This document shows, one piece after another, positions 46,701 to 57,612 of a DNA stretch of 64,000 bases. Every line of letters begins with the position of its first letter. The stretch's first letter is position 1. Under the pieces are notes generated by a model. It was not told the DNA's origin, did not search any database, and saw only the letters and a list, made by a program, of their open reading frames with translations. The position numbers were made by a program, and so were the translations under genes. The stretch comes from Ananas comosus (lineage: Eukaryota; Streptophyta; Magnoliopsida; Poales; Bromeliaceae), in contig NC_033635.1 of the NCBI RefSeq assembly GCF_001540865.1, positions 5,758,678 through 5,822,677 on the forward strand, read 5' to 3'.

Positions 46701-49091
46701 CTCCAGAATAGTGCCTTTCAATACGGAAGAAATTGTGTTTTTCACCAGAGAATTTTATTTACTGACCAAAATCAAACACAAATTACCATATCCTTTTCAG
46801 GAATAAAATGATCACATGTTAGCAAGTATAGCAAACTTTGTTACAGCCTGATCTAATTAAGATAGGAAACAGAAAATGACAGTGGAAATACATCTTAATA
46901 GATGCATGATTTGTTTTGAAGGCTCTGGCTTGTAATCTAATTGTATGACAACACAAAGAAGTACCAGTTGTCAGAAAAATTATGGAATATGCAACTCCAA
47001 GCTACGCAGAAAAATGCATTGTATCTTTTTTCACATGGACCATCCATAGTGGAAAGTAAATTGTGATAAAAAAATAAAAAACCATATTCTAGATTTTCTC
47101 AAATTCTTACTTGTTATCCACTAAATTTTAGGATAAAGGAAGGACAATTTGGAAATAAATATTCAACTTTGCGCCAATAAGTAGCAACTCGAAGCACAAA
47201 ATAATCATGAACCCAAAAAAAGTAAAACTGACAGTTAAATTGGAAACAAGTAAGGACTTCAAGGTTCTTTCAAAGATAAGCAACTCACAACTAAATGCAA
47301 CCAATCATTGGAACCTTGCCTACTAGGGCTTGGAGGAATCAAGCGCATTTCTCTTTTGAGTACTTAATCTTTTTTTTTCCATCAATTTTTGAAACCAAAA
47401 ACAAAACCTCACATTATAAAATTACAAACTTCTTTCTTGAGGGAATTCCAACGTAGAAAACATGATCAACCTTGTTTTACACAGTGAATGAACTTAAATT
47501 TATGGCCTTCCAATTATCCAATCACCTTCAATCTTATTAGACTATAGACCATGTGATAATTCAAATAAGTTTGACTTTCTTGCACTACAGACCCTCTTCA
47601 AAGTCAGCACCTTATCAGATGCACCGTGCACGTACAAATGAAAATTATTTGGCTATATCTCATTTCAGCAGAAATGATCATCCTTTGGAGCAAAACAACA
47701 ATGTCCATTTGAATCATGCATACAACGGGAGTTCGAATATCCATAAACAACATGATAATTGTCCTTATGTAGTTGGTACCAATAAAATATAGTGACCAAA
47801 TTTGGAGAATAAACAAATGCACAAGAGAGGACACACTGTATGTTAGTGCATAGAATGATAAGAGAACTAACCTCACAAATGCGACAAGAGGGGCAAGCCC
47901 ATGAGCTCCAATGGAAAAGATCTACAAAGAGAACAAGTTATCAGCTATCAAGAGATGTATAAAAAACAGCTGCTGAAGAAAGTTTAAGAGTTTACACATT
48001 AAACCTCTATGTTCAGCCCAACTTTTCAAGCAGCTCTTATGGTACTTCTTATTGCAGGTGTTGCATGAAAGCATCTTAGCAGCTCTGTCACTGCCCTCAT
48101 CATCTCCAGAAAAGCATAGGCAGCACATAACCTTGAGACCAGAAAAACCTTGATCTTCTTGATCGTCTCTAGCACTCCTAGAAGCTGCCTCTCCTTGCAG
48201 CTGCTGCAATAGCATAAGCATCTCCAGTAACTAAATACTTGTTTAAAAACAATGAAACTGGACACAGGACTTTGCCACCAAACAAGATACGGAGAGCTCC
48301 AATATCAAATATAAACTCATTAAAGGACTTTTGAGACTTAAAAAAGGACCAACTAGAACACCATCAAGATCAAGATATAATAGCACTTGTAGAGGAAATG
48401 TCCGAGTTAAGCATAGGAACAAGACCGATGGAACCTACCCCAAACAGCTGAGGCTACAAGCACTACTGAATACTGACATTGCCTTTCATACAAAATTTGA
48501 AAGATTTCTTCATTATATTTGATTTGAAACTTAAGCAAAACTTCAAGTTATAAGCTGCATCAGTAAGATCTAACAAACTGTCACTCCGATCAAAGTTCAA
48601 ACAGCAAAATCCATCATCCATAGGAGAACTATTCAGCTAATTGATAAATCAAAGCAACAAACAATTTCACAAGGTTCAGTTCCAGCACAAGACCACCCAA
48701 ACAACAAATCAAGAAAAGAAACCCCAACATCCAGAGAGAGATAGAGCACCTACCGCAGAGCCCCGGGCCTCGAGCCTCCGGAAGTAGTCCTCGGCCGCCG
48801 CCGCCTCCGGCGCCGCCGCCTTGGGGACGAGCACCTGCACGGTGGCGCCGCCGCCGCCATCGCCGGCGCCGATCCGTACGGTCCAGGGCTCTCTGAGAAA
48901 CCCCTCAAGCTCCTCGATCTCCGCCCAGAACTCGCCCCGCGCCCTCCCGCTCCGCAGCTCGGCCGGAAACCCTAGATCGCAGTAGCAAACGCGGCGACTA
49001 CGAATCAAACAAGAGAAAAAGATACCCGCATCAGAAGCGATTCGCGAGAAAGCGCGCTCAGAGGAGGGGAGCGAGAGAGAAAGAGACGGGC

Positions 49092-49138
<47 letters not shown>

Positions 49139-49177
49139 GAGAGACCAAGTAATGGGGCAAGCGACGTGAAACGCCAT
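37753..49177 (-). CDS. triple PHD-finger nuclear protein, 13 exons
   Basis: Probable chromatin reader. Exons in coding order: 49177-49146, 48997-48754, 48203-48005, 47921-47872, 46525-46433, 46340-46252, 45907-45829, 43972-43890, 42375-42297, 42162-41412, 39235-39143, 38919-38358, 37894-37753. Phases fit throughout: 2496 nt, 831 residues. Three Cys4-His-Cys3-type fingers lie in a row: C119-C122-C139-C142-H147-C150-C168-C171; C174-C177-C189-C192-H197-C200 with C215/H218 and C221-C224; C257-C260-C275-C278-H283-C286-C307-C310. A long low-complexity, basic middle contains SKRKRPSTKK, a likely nuclear signal. The C-terminus (GKRVEVRL to GIRFISQ) is a Tudor-like fold candidate. The N-terminus MAFHVACPIT plus CRRVCYCDLGF matches my memory of the Arabidopsis At3g08020/At3g52100 proteins. 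The last intron is GC-AG. Exon 3 may begin at 48200 instead of 48203. The histone target is unknown. Confidence 0.85.
49090..49144. repeat. (GA)n tract in intron 1 of the PHD gene
   Basis: Purine run on +, so (CT)n on the coding strand, inside the 148-bp first intron immediately after the 32-nt first coding exon. Confidence 0.9.
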
Positions 49178-49252
49178 GGGATTTAATCGCGCGCTCCTGT
49201 GATAAAATTTGAAAATTTCTAGAGACGAAATTTTGGGGAATAATTGGAAAAC

Positions 49253-49286
<34 letters not shown>

Positions 49287-50749
49287 TAAGAGGGGGGAAA
49301 TATAAGGGTTGTGAAATTAGGGCGAACCAGGGAACGGCGTGTTGGGGAAAAGGGGTGGGGGAAGTAACGTCGTAGGAGGGGGGTTATACGTAACGATCGA
49401 GGGCGCGGATTGGAGAGATCGAGTATTTATTTATTTATTTATTTATTATTAATATTGATGATGTGCGCGGAGATTCACGTTGATCAGAGCCGTCGATCGA
49501 AGCGGTGTTCACGAGTTGATGGAATTGTGATTGTGCGGGGGATTCGGTGTACAACTGAGAGAGAGGATTTAAAGTTTATTTAATTTTTTGTTCTGGTTTA
49601 ATTTTAAAATTATATATTTTAGGTCTTAGTTTTGGTTTCGGTTTGGTTGAAAAAAAAAAAAAATAAAACAGAACCAAAATTGAAAATTGGATAGTAAATT
49701 ATATAAATAAATATTTTATTTTTTTATATATGTACAACATATATTTAATGTTATTTTATATTTTTTCCAATGCAAATATTATTTGATATATAAATATATT
49801 TATTATAGGTAATAAGCAAATTTTGATTTAATTAATATATATGATATATGATAATTAATCGATATGTATCGATAAATAATTATCATACAGTATATAGGGC
49901 TCCCCCAGCAAAAAATAAAAAAAAAAAATCCAAATCAAATTTAAAATCTAGTGCAAAAAGAAAAAGAAAAAATCAAAATCTCCAAACCAAATGAAATTAG
50001 TTTTGCGTTGGTTCGGTTTGGTTGATGTAGCAGTTTGGTTTGGTTCGATTTCTAAACTCATGGAATCGAAAATTTTCGTTTCAACTAGAAAAAATATGAA
50101 ATATTAAATGGAACTATCGGTCACTGGTGGCTCTTACATCAAGCCAAAACTTTTTTTTTTTAAGAGAGAGAGAAAGGTAGCATGTTATCCGCTTTTTTTA
50201 TTTCATCATTTGCCACTTGCGCTAGAAACAGTCGGTAATCTTTAAAAAAAAAAAAAAAAAAACTCATCAATGTATAGCAGATATGGAATAAATAAAAAAA
50301 TACCTTACAAACTTTAGGATTTTGAAAAATAGTTTTCTTGGCTTTGAATTCTAACAATAAGATATTTCTAAATTTTATAAAATAGTTTAGTAGTCATCTT
50401 TTTTTTTTAAGAAAAGTTACTAATTAAATTGTCATTCTTGACAAATGCCTCTTCCATGCATGTAATTTGATTGAGCTTTAGAAATGCAATAAAATGTGTC
50501 TTTTCGATTTTTAACACTTAAAAAAGGTAATAAAAATTGTAGATGGATTCACCCTATCATTCAATTATAACACTTTATTTTCATTGGTAAGAAGAGAAGA
50601 ACCGGACCATTTATATAATATTTTACCAACATAGTTATTTAATTAATAACTTTGCTTAAAGGAAAAAAAATTAACAAAATTATTTGATAAAATTTGAGGA
50701 GTCTAATACCAAAACTGAGAGTTTGTGAGGTTCTTTGACAAAGCTCGGA
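49178..50749 (-). promoter_or_regulatory. upstream region of the PHD gene with microsatellites
   Basis: Contains (ATA)n at about 49256-49286 and (TATT)n at about 49430-49448. At 49575-50110 is an AT-rich repeat with recurring GGTTTGGTT / AACCAAA motifs in both orientations, probably a decayed MITE. Promoter function is by position only. Confidence 0.45.
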
Positions 50750-52680
50750 AGTTCAAAGGGTGTTGTACATCAATCTATCAGAGCCAATCATACACAAGTG
50801 GATATTCCACTAGATCATTATCTACTCTATATGTCACACACGAGATAGGAGAGAGCTCAATCAAGAGTCTATAAATCCATACGATAATCAACATAACAAT
50901 CAATAGACATGTAGAGTAAAAGCATGTATAGATGTGAACTTAGGGGAAGTTGTCCTACTCAAACAATATATGGAATAGATTAAGCAGAAATAAAAATCAA
51001 GTAAAATACAACTTTACCGACATCGAAATGGAACAGCCCACCTCACCAAGTACCTAAATCCTTGACTTGAACGATGATTCTAGAAGTCACCTGTACCTAG
51101 AAAATACCAACAAAACCATCATTAACATCCTGCGTGTCATCTATACTAACCTGACACATTCCACCTATACTTGTGTGTATCGTAATGTGACCAAAAAGTC
51201 AGTTCCATAAACCGGCATACATAACTAAGCCCAAACCAAACCGACTTAGCAAGGAATCACCACATCACGACCACAATCTCAAGATTCACCGCTTTAGGCG
51301 ATGAAACGACCGCATACTAGGTGCTCGCCAAACCGAACGACAACTGCCGCACAAGGCTACAACCGAACCTATATGTGTCGTTCCGATGATCCGAACACCA
51401 CTTTGGTGTCTCACCATATATGAGTTGTGTAATTAGCTCTAAGGCACTCACAACATGTCACATCATAAATTGGTGACATGAAGTCACCCATAATGTGCCA
51501 CAGCATGAACGGAACATCAGACATTTTGCCGATTCCCCGAATACGTCGACTTCCGTATAAACCCATTGGTGTGCCACTTCAACTCGTGAAGTGTTCCGGC
51601 TCACACTATACATCCTTAAATTACACCCGCTATCCCCAAACACCTTATTTAGGTTTTGGAATAGCCACAAATGAAATGCATCGAAACGGGAGTCGTAGCT
51701 CCAAAAGTAGCTCAAAGTGGGTCCGACGATATCTATTTCGGTATTCGGACCACCCACAATGCTCTTGCTGCACAAGGGGTACAAAAACATGAATCTAGAC
51801 CAGCTACCAAGGCTCAACACACATTCCGAATAGCAACAGACATCGATTTTGTGATAACGAAACCGAAAGTCGCATTACCAATCTGATTCCGGCCCGATTT
51901 TGTGCTGTTTCGCACCAAATCGGCCACAAATGTTTCCAAACCTCGGACAATAAGTCCAAACATCTAATACTGCCAAACATTGCTGCTCAACACCACCTAT
52001 GGCACTAAAAGTGCCGCAATACTCTACATATACCACATACGCACATATATCATCCAATATAGCAAATGTAAAGGGATTTACGAGTAATTACCGAACTTCG
52101 AAGATCCGAAAGTGAATCGGAAGTGCACAGGGATCGATAATGTGCCCCTGGGTGCCACGAACTAGCATTGGAGTCACCACGATGTCCCCCGATCACTAAA
52201 GAGCAAGAATAGGCCGCGCGGAGCCAAAATTAGTATCCGATATCTTCACAATCCCATCGAGCATCCGTATCATACTAGCAAGGTGAGCACCACATAGATG
52301 AATGCCCATTGATCCCGTGCTCCCAAGAAACCCAAGTTTCGACCACCGGATTGCCCGAAAAAGCCAAAAGAAGAATAGTCAATTCATTGAGTACTAGGTG
52401 GGCACTAAGAAATAGAGATTCGGGCGTTGTTACCTGAATCACAGGGAAGCACGGACCAGCACCAACGTCGAAAGGAGTCGTGCTCACCAATGGGGGGTTG
52501 TCGGAGGCACCGGATGGCCAGCAACAGCAAAAGCTACACCCAGGGGGTAAGCTGGTCCAAAAGAAGGTTGGGGGAGGATGATCTAGAGGTGGGGATGCCG
52601 GGGCTTGCACTAGCCGGCGACGGCGGTGGCCGGAGAAACAAGTTCAGCTCGAGAAGCCAAAATCTTAACTTGTACTAAGC
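50750..52680 (-). mobile_element. non-coding LTR-like region, probably antisense
   Basis: Higher-GC, non-coding. Read on -, it has a GC-rich leader (CCGCCGTCGCCGGC), CT-rich stretches and a long non-coding tail, like the LTR fragments at 3-11 kb. Several ORFs of about 100 codons on both strands have no recognisable domain. The family is not established. Confidence 0.35.
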
Positions 52681-52816
52681 TATATAATAATCATCTAATT
52701 TGGCAGAAAAGTAATAAAAATTATAGTTGATTTATTTAAAATTTAATTTATTTTTCAAATTTAATTAGATTTAAAATTTTAAATTCTGTTGAAAAACTTA
52801 TGAGGGTTATATTTAT

Positions 52817-53055
52817 GTCATGCCCTGAGTTCCGTCATAGGGATCCGTTTAGGCAAGTACAATACACCCACCAAACGGACAATATTTTTTCTATCCACAC
52901 GAAGCAGAAACATACCTCTATATCATGCCATGAGTACAATACAACATCAGAATACTGGTTCTAAATTAGATCATTACGACTTTAAACTTTATTAGAGTTG
53001 CAACACTTTAAAGTTTACATCCGAATACTCTCCAAAATAATAAATAGTTTTGTTT
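52817..53055 (-). mobile_element. LTR 3'-end fragment, antisense
   Basis: On - it ends CTCAGGGCATGACA (+: TGTCATGCCCTGAG at about 52817), similar to the LTR ends at 11220 and 12387. Truncated where copia sequence begins. Confidence 0.45.
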
Positions 53056-53344
53056 GTACAAAGAGGATACTTTGACCTAGACCGATTAAGCAATATACAG
53101 TTGCTACATCCACTATGGAGGCAGAGTAGACTTCGTCACATGCTTTATGGCTAAAAAATTTTATCTCAGATTTAAGAATTGTCAACTCTAGCTCAAGGCC
53201 AATTAAAATTTATTGCGATAACTCTGCTGCGGTATTCTTTACCAAGAATAGTCGAATTACATATCGCAGCAAACATATCGATATAAAGTATCTTGCTGTG
53301 AAAGAATACGACAAGAATAAGATAGATATCTAACACATTGGGAC

Positions 53345-54477
53345 TAGGGGTAGAAACGAGCCGAGCTCGAGTGAGCTTACCTCAGCTCAAATTCGGCTTG
53401 AAATTAATTTCGAGCCTAAATTTAAGCTCAAGCTTGGATTGAAATTAATTCGAGCCGAGCTCGAGCGAGCCTAATTTCGAGTCGAGCGAGCTCGAGCCCT
53501 AATCTTTTCAGCTTCACATGTCTTTTCTTCCGCCTTCAATCTCCATATTATTCATTTTCATTTATGCAGTCAAAAATAAATAAATTATATAGATAAATAT
53601 TGGATTAAACTATCCAATCATATATAACTAAAATTAAAATTTTATATGAATAATAATTTTTTACTTTAAAAATATTCTGTATATTTTCTCAAGTATACAA
53701 TTAATAGCAAGGTAGGCAACGGCGGGCATATGCTGTTACTTGGTAACTTGGAGGGCTTCCGGCTTGGCCACTTAGGGTGAGAGACAGAAAAAGAGAAAGA
53801 GAGAAACAGTATTGAAAATTTGAAGCTCTGTAAAAGAAAGAAAGAAAGAGAAAATGTATAAATTTGGTGAAATTTCGCTCTTTTTTTGTATATTAGGTTT
53901 TGTTTTTATGGACCAACAACATTACCCAATTTTAACATAAACTCAGATTATTCATCAACCTATATATAATTAAAATATATTATATTTATATATATTTTTA
54001 TATATATATATATATATATAATGTAGAACTACTATGCTATTGAAAATATAAAGGATTTGATATTTTCGAATTTTTGACCCTTTGATTAAAAATTGTATGG
54101 TTGGGATGATTGTGATCCCCCCATAGGATTAAATAATACTCCTAGGATTGAGTGGTTCTTGCAAGGTAATAATAATATTAATCCAAAAAATAAGAAATGA
54201 TTAAAGGAGTTGATCTAAAAATCAAAAAATCGAAAACACCAGATCCTCTATACTTTCGATAGCATAGTATATATATATATATATATATTTGGGCTTTTCG
54301 AGCTTTTCGAGCCTAATTCGAACGAGCCAAGTAATACTCAAGCTCGGCTTGAAATGAATTTCGAGCTTTTTTTTTGTTCAAGCTCGGCTCATTTAATTTC
54401 AGGTCGAGCTCGAGCGAGCCAAATATTGAGTCGAACGCGAGTCGAACACGAGCCGGCTTGCTCATTTGCCAGCCCTA
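53345..54477. mobile_element. hAT-type non-autonomous element with 8-bp target duplication
   Basis: ATTGGGAC at 53337-53344 is repeated at 54478-54485. The left end TAGGGGTAGAAACGAGCCG and the inverted right end TAGGGCTGGCAAATGAGCAAG are related terminal repeats. Eight-base duplications and TAGGG ends fit the hAT superfamily. Inside are many GAGCTCGAGC-type motifs at both ends and a nested TA-flanked element (54021-54268). No transposase ORF. Confidence 0.8.
54021..54268. mobile_element. Micron-like element, short subfamily, nested in hAT
   Basis: A TA tract precedes ATGTAGAACTACTATGC and another follows CGATAGCATAG. The core GATTAAAGGAGTTGATCTAA is the inverse of the core of the intron copy at 31870-32100. 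It is flanked on both sides by (TA)n, the arrangement expected of Micron elements. Confidence 0.65.
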
Positions 54478-54938
54478 ATTGGGACCAAGATGATGATTGC
54501 TGATCCTACGACTAAAGCATTACCGGCAAACAAGTTCAAGGATCATATTCATCATATGGGTATCTTGAGTCCATTTACAGTTTAAATATTTTCTTCTTGT
54601 ATAAAGATTTTAAAGATTATTCTTATTTGAGTAAGAATATATTTTGATTTTTGTACATATGCGCATAAAGTTATCTTTTGTATATTAAAGTATTATTGTG
54701 TACTAAAGTGGGACTCTAAGTTGAACTTATAATAAGTTCATACGGTTGTAACTTATACAGTTATTTGATTAAAGAATACGTGCTTTTGATACATGGAAGG
54801 AAGTGTTCATCTTTTGGGACATAACCGCTGTAATCAAAGTATTGTAATTCTTGGTTGAGTGGGAGATTTCAACTATATAATTTGGTTGGTATCTAATAAA
54901 GTTTTGTATCGCCTATATAGTATGAATATATCAATAGG

Positions 54939-55273
54939 CCAAGTGGGAGAATGTCGGATGTAGCTCATGTGATTTATTCAAGGCGATTTATAAAGATACA
55001 GTCGGTTTATTCAAGTCGATCTACAGAGATATGGTAGATCTAATGGTTAGGATGTATATGAACATGTCCTTGATGGACGGATGTGATTTAACATCCTTAT
55101 ATTAGGTTATATATAAATATGTAACATATGGGAGTACCGGTTTAACCTTAATCCATTTTTTTGTGACAACTCTTAGACTCGAAACATTCCGCTCTCTTGT
55201 AGATTGCTAATGAGGACGAACCACGAGTAAGAATCGTCGTCTACAATCCGGGTATAAAAATTAAAATCATGAC
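54939..55273 (+). mobile_element. copia 3' LTR preceded by polypurine tract
   Basis: AAGTGGGAGA just before 54953 is the polypurine tract. The LTR begins TGTCGGATGTAGCTCATG and ends TTAAAATCATGACA near 55273 (TG..CA). About 320 bp. It belongs to the same copia remnant as 53060-54592. The 5' LTR is absent from the window. Confidence 0.65.
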
Positions 55274-55559
55274 AGAAGGTAAAATATTAATTTTTAATAA
55301 AGTTTCAACACATCAAATATTCTTTTGTGTACTCACTTGCCATAGTCACGAAAAGTCCCTCACTGTTGGCAGTGGGGATGGAATCGACGACGCCTTCTCC
55401 GGCGATGGTGATAGTGAAAATAACGATGATCCCTTCGATTGTGACGGAGGGGGGAGATGGGCGCGCATTAGTGAGAGAGGGAGGGAGAAGACGGTGTATG
55501 GGAAAAGGGAGAAAGAATTGACGAATTAAGTGGAGATGAAAAATCTGGTGGAGAAAAAG

Positions 55560-57230
55560 TTTGGTAGTGGGAATGTTTAGATATATTAATTAAATATATT
55601 AATTGAAAATTTGATAAAGAAAAAAGAAATGGTCAAATACTGGTGAGGGTGAAAGGCAACTTGCCATTAGAAGTTTGGTAATGAAAATGTTTAAATGTAT
55701 TAATTAAATTATTAATTAAAAGTTTAATGAAGGAAGTGAAAATGGTTAAATGATGGTGAAGGTGAAGGACAACTTACTACGTGGCAAAAAATATTAGGGA
55801 TTCATATAAGTTAATAGATTGCCAGCGAAAGTTTAGTAATGAAAATGTTCAGATGTATTAATTAAATTATTAATTGAAAGTTTGATGAAGGAAATGAAAA
55901 TGATCAAATGATGGTGAGGGTGAAGGACAACTTACCACGTGGCAAAACATATTAGGGATTCATATAAGTTAATAGATTGCCATTGATAGTTTGGTAATGA
56001 AAATGTTTAGATGTATTAATTAAATTATTAGTTGAGAGTTTGATGAGGAAAATGGAAAGGGTCAAATGATGGTGAGGGTGAAGGACAAGTAGGGATGCAA
56101 ATAGGGCGGGTCTGGGGGTGGGAGTCCCGCCTCGCCCTGCCTCCCGCCCCAACTACAGAAAGTCCGCCCCGCCTCCCGCCCCGAATCTGTGACGGGTTGA
56201 AAATAGTTATCTCATAATCCGCCCCGCCTCATAACCCGCCTCCCGTCGGCGCCCCGAATCCGTCCCGCCAAATAGTATTTGTTTTACAAAAAACTTAGTA
56301 ATAGTCTGATAGATTGAGTGCTTCTGGTCAACTGGAACTGTGGTTTTTCTTCTTTTTTTTTTGTATTGCTCTTTAGATGCAAGGAAATTTTTTATGACAT
56401 TTAGGGGTATTGTTCGTGGCATATTAAAATTAATGAACATAACATTGACAAAAAGATTATGCTTCTTCTTCTCTTTCTAAATATGTATTATCAACAATAT
56501 TAGATGATGCTAAAAAATAGAGAAAAAAATAGGAAAAGGAAAAAAAATACGCGTGTTGAAGCCGTTGAGGGTATGGTATTCGTAGACGGAGGCAAAGAAG
56601 GAGATGGAGGAGAGGAAAAGGGCGGCGGCCGGCGGAGGCGAGGGAAAGGGCGGCGGCCGGTGGAGGTGAGGAAAGGGGCGACGACCGGCGGAGCCGCGGA
56701 GGCGAGGGAAAGGGTGGCAGCGGCCGGCGGAGGCGAGGGAAAGGGCGGCGATGGCGGCCGGTCCGCCGGTCGTGTTGGGGGAGAAGGAGGAGTTGGGACT
56801 TGGGGTGGTCGGTGGTCCTGGTGGAGGGGTTGTGAGTTGTGAGACTTTTTATTAGGGTTTGCAAAATAAGAGCTAATATAGTTGGGTGTTTTGTAAATAT
56901 ATTATTTTTCAGGGATATTTTAAAGAAATATAGTAATAGTTTTCGGGGCGGATTCGGGGCGGATCATGGTGGGGCGGATTCGGGGCGGATCATGGTGGGA
57001 CGGATTTGGGGTGGATCAAAAATTTTTCCGTTTCCTGCCCCGAATCCGTCTCGGATCATAAAAATTTTTCCGTTTCCTGCCCCAAATCCGTTTATTTCCT
57101 CTCGTTTATTGCTCCATTCGGGGCGGATCGGGGTAGGAGCTCCACCAACCCGAATCCATTTGCATCCCTAAGGACAAGTTACCATGTGACAAAAAATATT
57201 GAAGATTCATATAAGTTAATAAATAGATAA
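55560..57230. repeat. tandem repeat, about 158-bp unit, four copies
   Basis: Units start near 55560, 55676, 55833 and 55991 with GTTTGGTAATGAAAATGTTT. The first lacks about 40 bp. Each full unit contains a CACGTGGCAAAA-type sequence (TACGTGGC near 55778, CACGTGGC near 55934, CATGTGAC near 57183). The fourth unit is interrupted by the element at 56090-57170 and resumes at 57171. Confidence 0.8.
56090..57170. mobile_element. hAT-type element with perfect 13-bp ends and GC-rich cargo
   Basis: AGGACAAG at 56082-56089 is repeated at 57171-57178. The ends TAGGGATGCAAAT and ATTTGCATCCCTA are exact inverses. CCCGCCCCG-rich sequence on the left is mirrored by GGGGCGGA on the right. The middle (about 56570-56830) has a GGCGGCGGCCGG minisatellite that opens ORFs on both strands with low-complexity products. 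No transposase. A captured gene fragment is possible but not shown. Confidence 0.8.
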
Positions 57231-57573
57231 TAGATGTTTGAACACGGTGAATGATTTACTGTGTTCAACTTAATCTCTCATTTCAACATAATGCTTGCGT
57301 GGTGCTCACGCGACATAAATAGGATCAATTTTATAAATATAAATTTTATAGGACTATTTATAAAAGAAAATTTATTAAGAGACTAAATACAAAAAAAAAA
57401 AAGGCATATAAAAACTTCATAAAATTATAAAATTTTTGACTATGCATACTAACGGGGGGCAATAGGCTCTTAACTTTGGATCTGTGCGGGAGCAATCCAT
57501 TATTCAGTTATTAGATCAGCGTGACATCGGGGGTTTTGGGTCCCATCTCGCAGCGGCGGGTCTCTCTTTTCCG

Positions 57574-57612
57574 AGCGAGAGCGAGAGCGAGAGAGAGAGA
57601 GAGTGAGAGACG
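57574..57612 (+). repeat. GAGCGA/(GA)n leader tract
   Basis: Purine repeat ending eight bases before the ATG of the sialyltransferase-like gene. GA-rich leaders are common in plants and can bind BPC-type GAGA factors; no function is shown here. Confidence 0.7.

Larger units (their letters stand above)
53060..54592 (+). pseudogene. Ty1/copia polyprotein 3' end, split by a hAT element
   Basis: 53060-53336 reads as a decayed copia RNase H C-terminus, with motifs such as TSTMEAE, CDNSAAVFFTKN and KHIDIKYLAVKE, but the frame changes within the stretch. 54486-54584 continues with the usual polyprotein tail (MIADPTTKALP, then a stop). An in-frame stop lies just before the insertion point. It is separated into two parts by the element at 53345-54477. 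Dead remnant. Confidence 0.75.

Noticed and set aside
48709..49008. Met at 49008 as the start of the PHD protein
   Set aside because: The splice acceptor at 48998 and the upstream exon encoding MAFHVACPIT give a better, family-consistent N-terminus.
51458..52678. Several ORFs of about 100 codons on both strands as possible genes
   Set aside because: No domain is seen, the opposite strands are open too, and the region reads like non-coding LTR.
56457..56864. 135- and 112-codon ORFs on opposite strands
   Set aside because: Both derive from the GGC/GGA minisatellite inside a hAT-type element.
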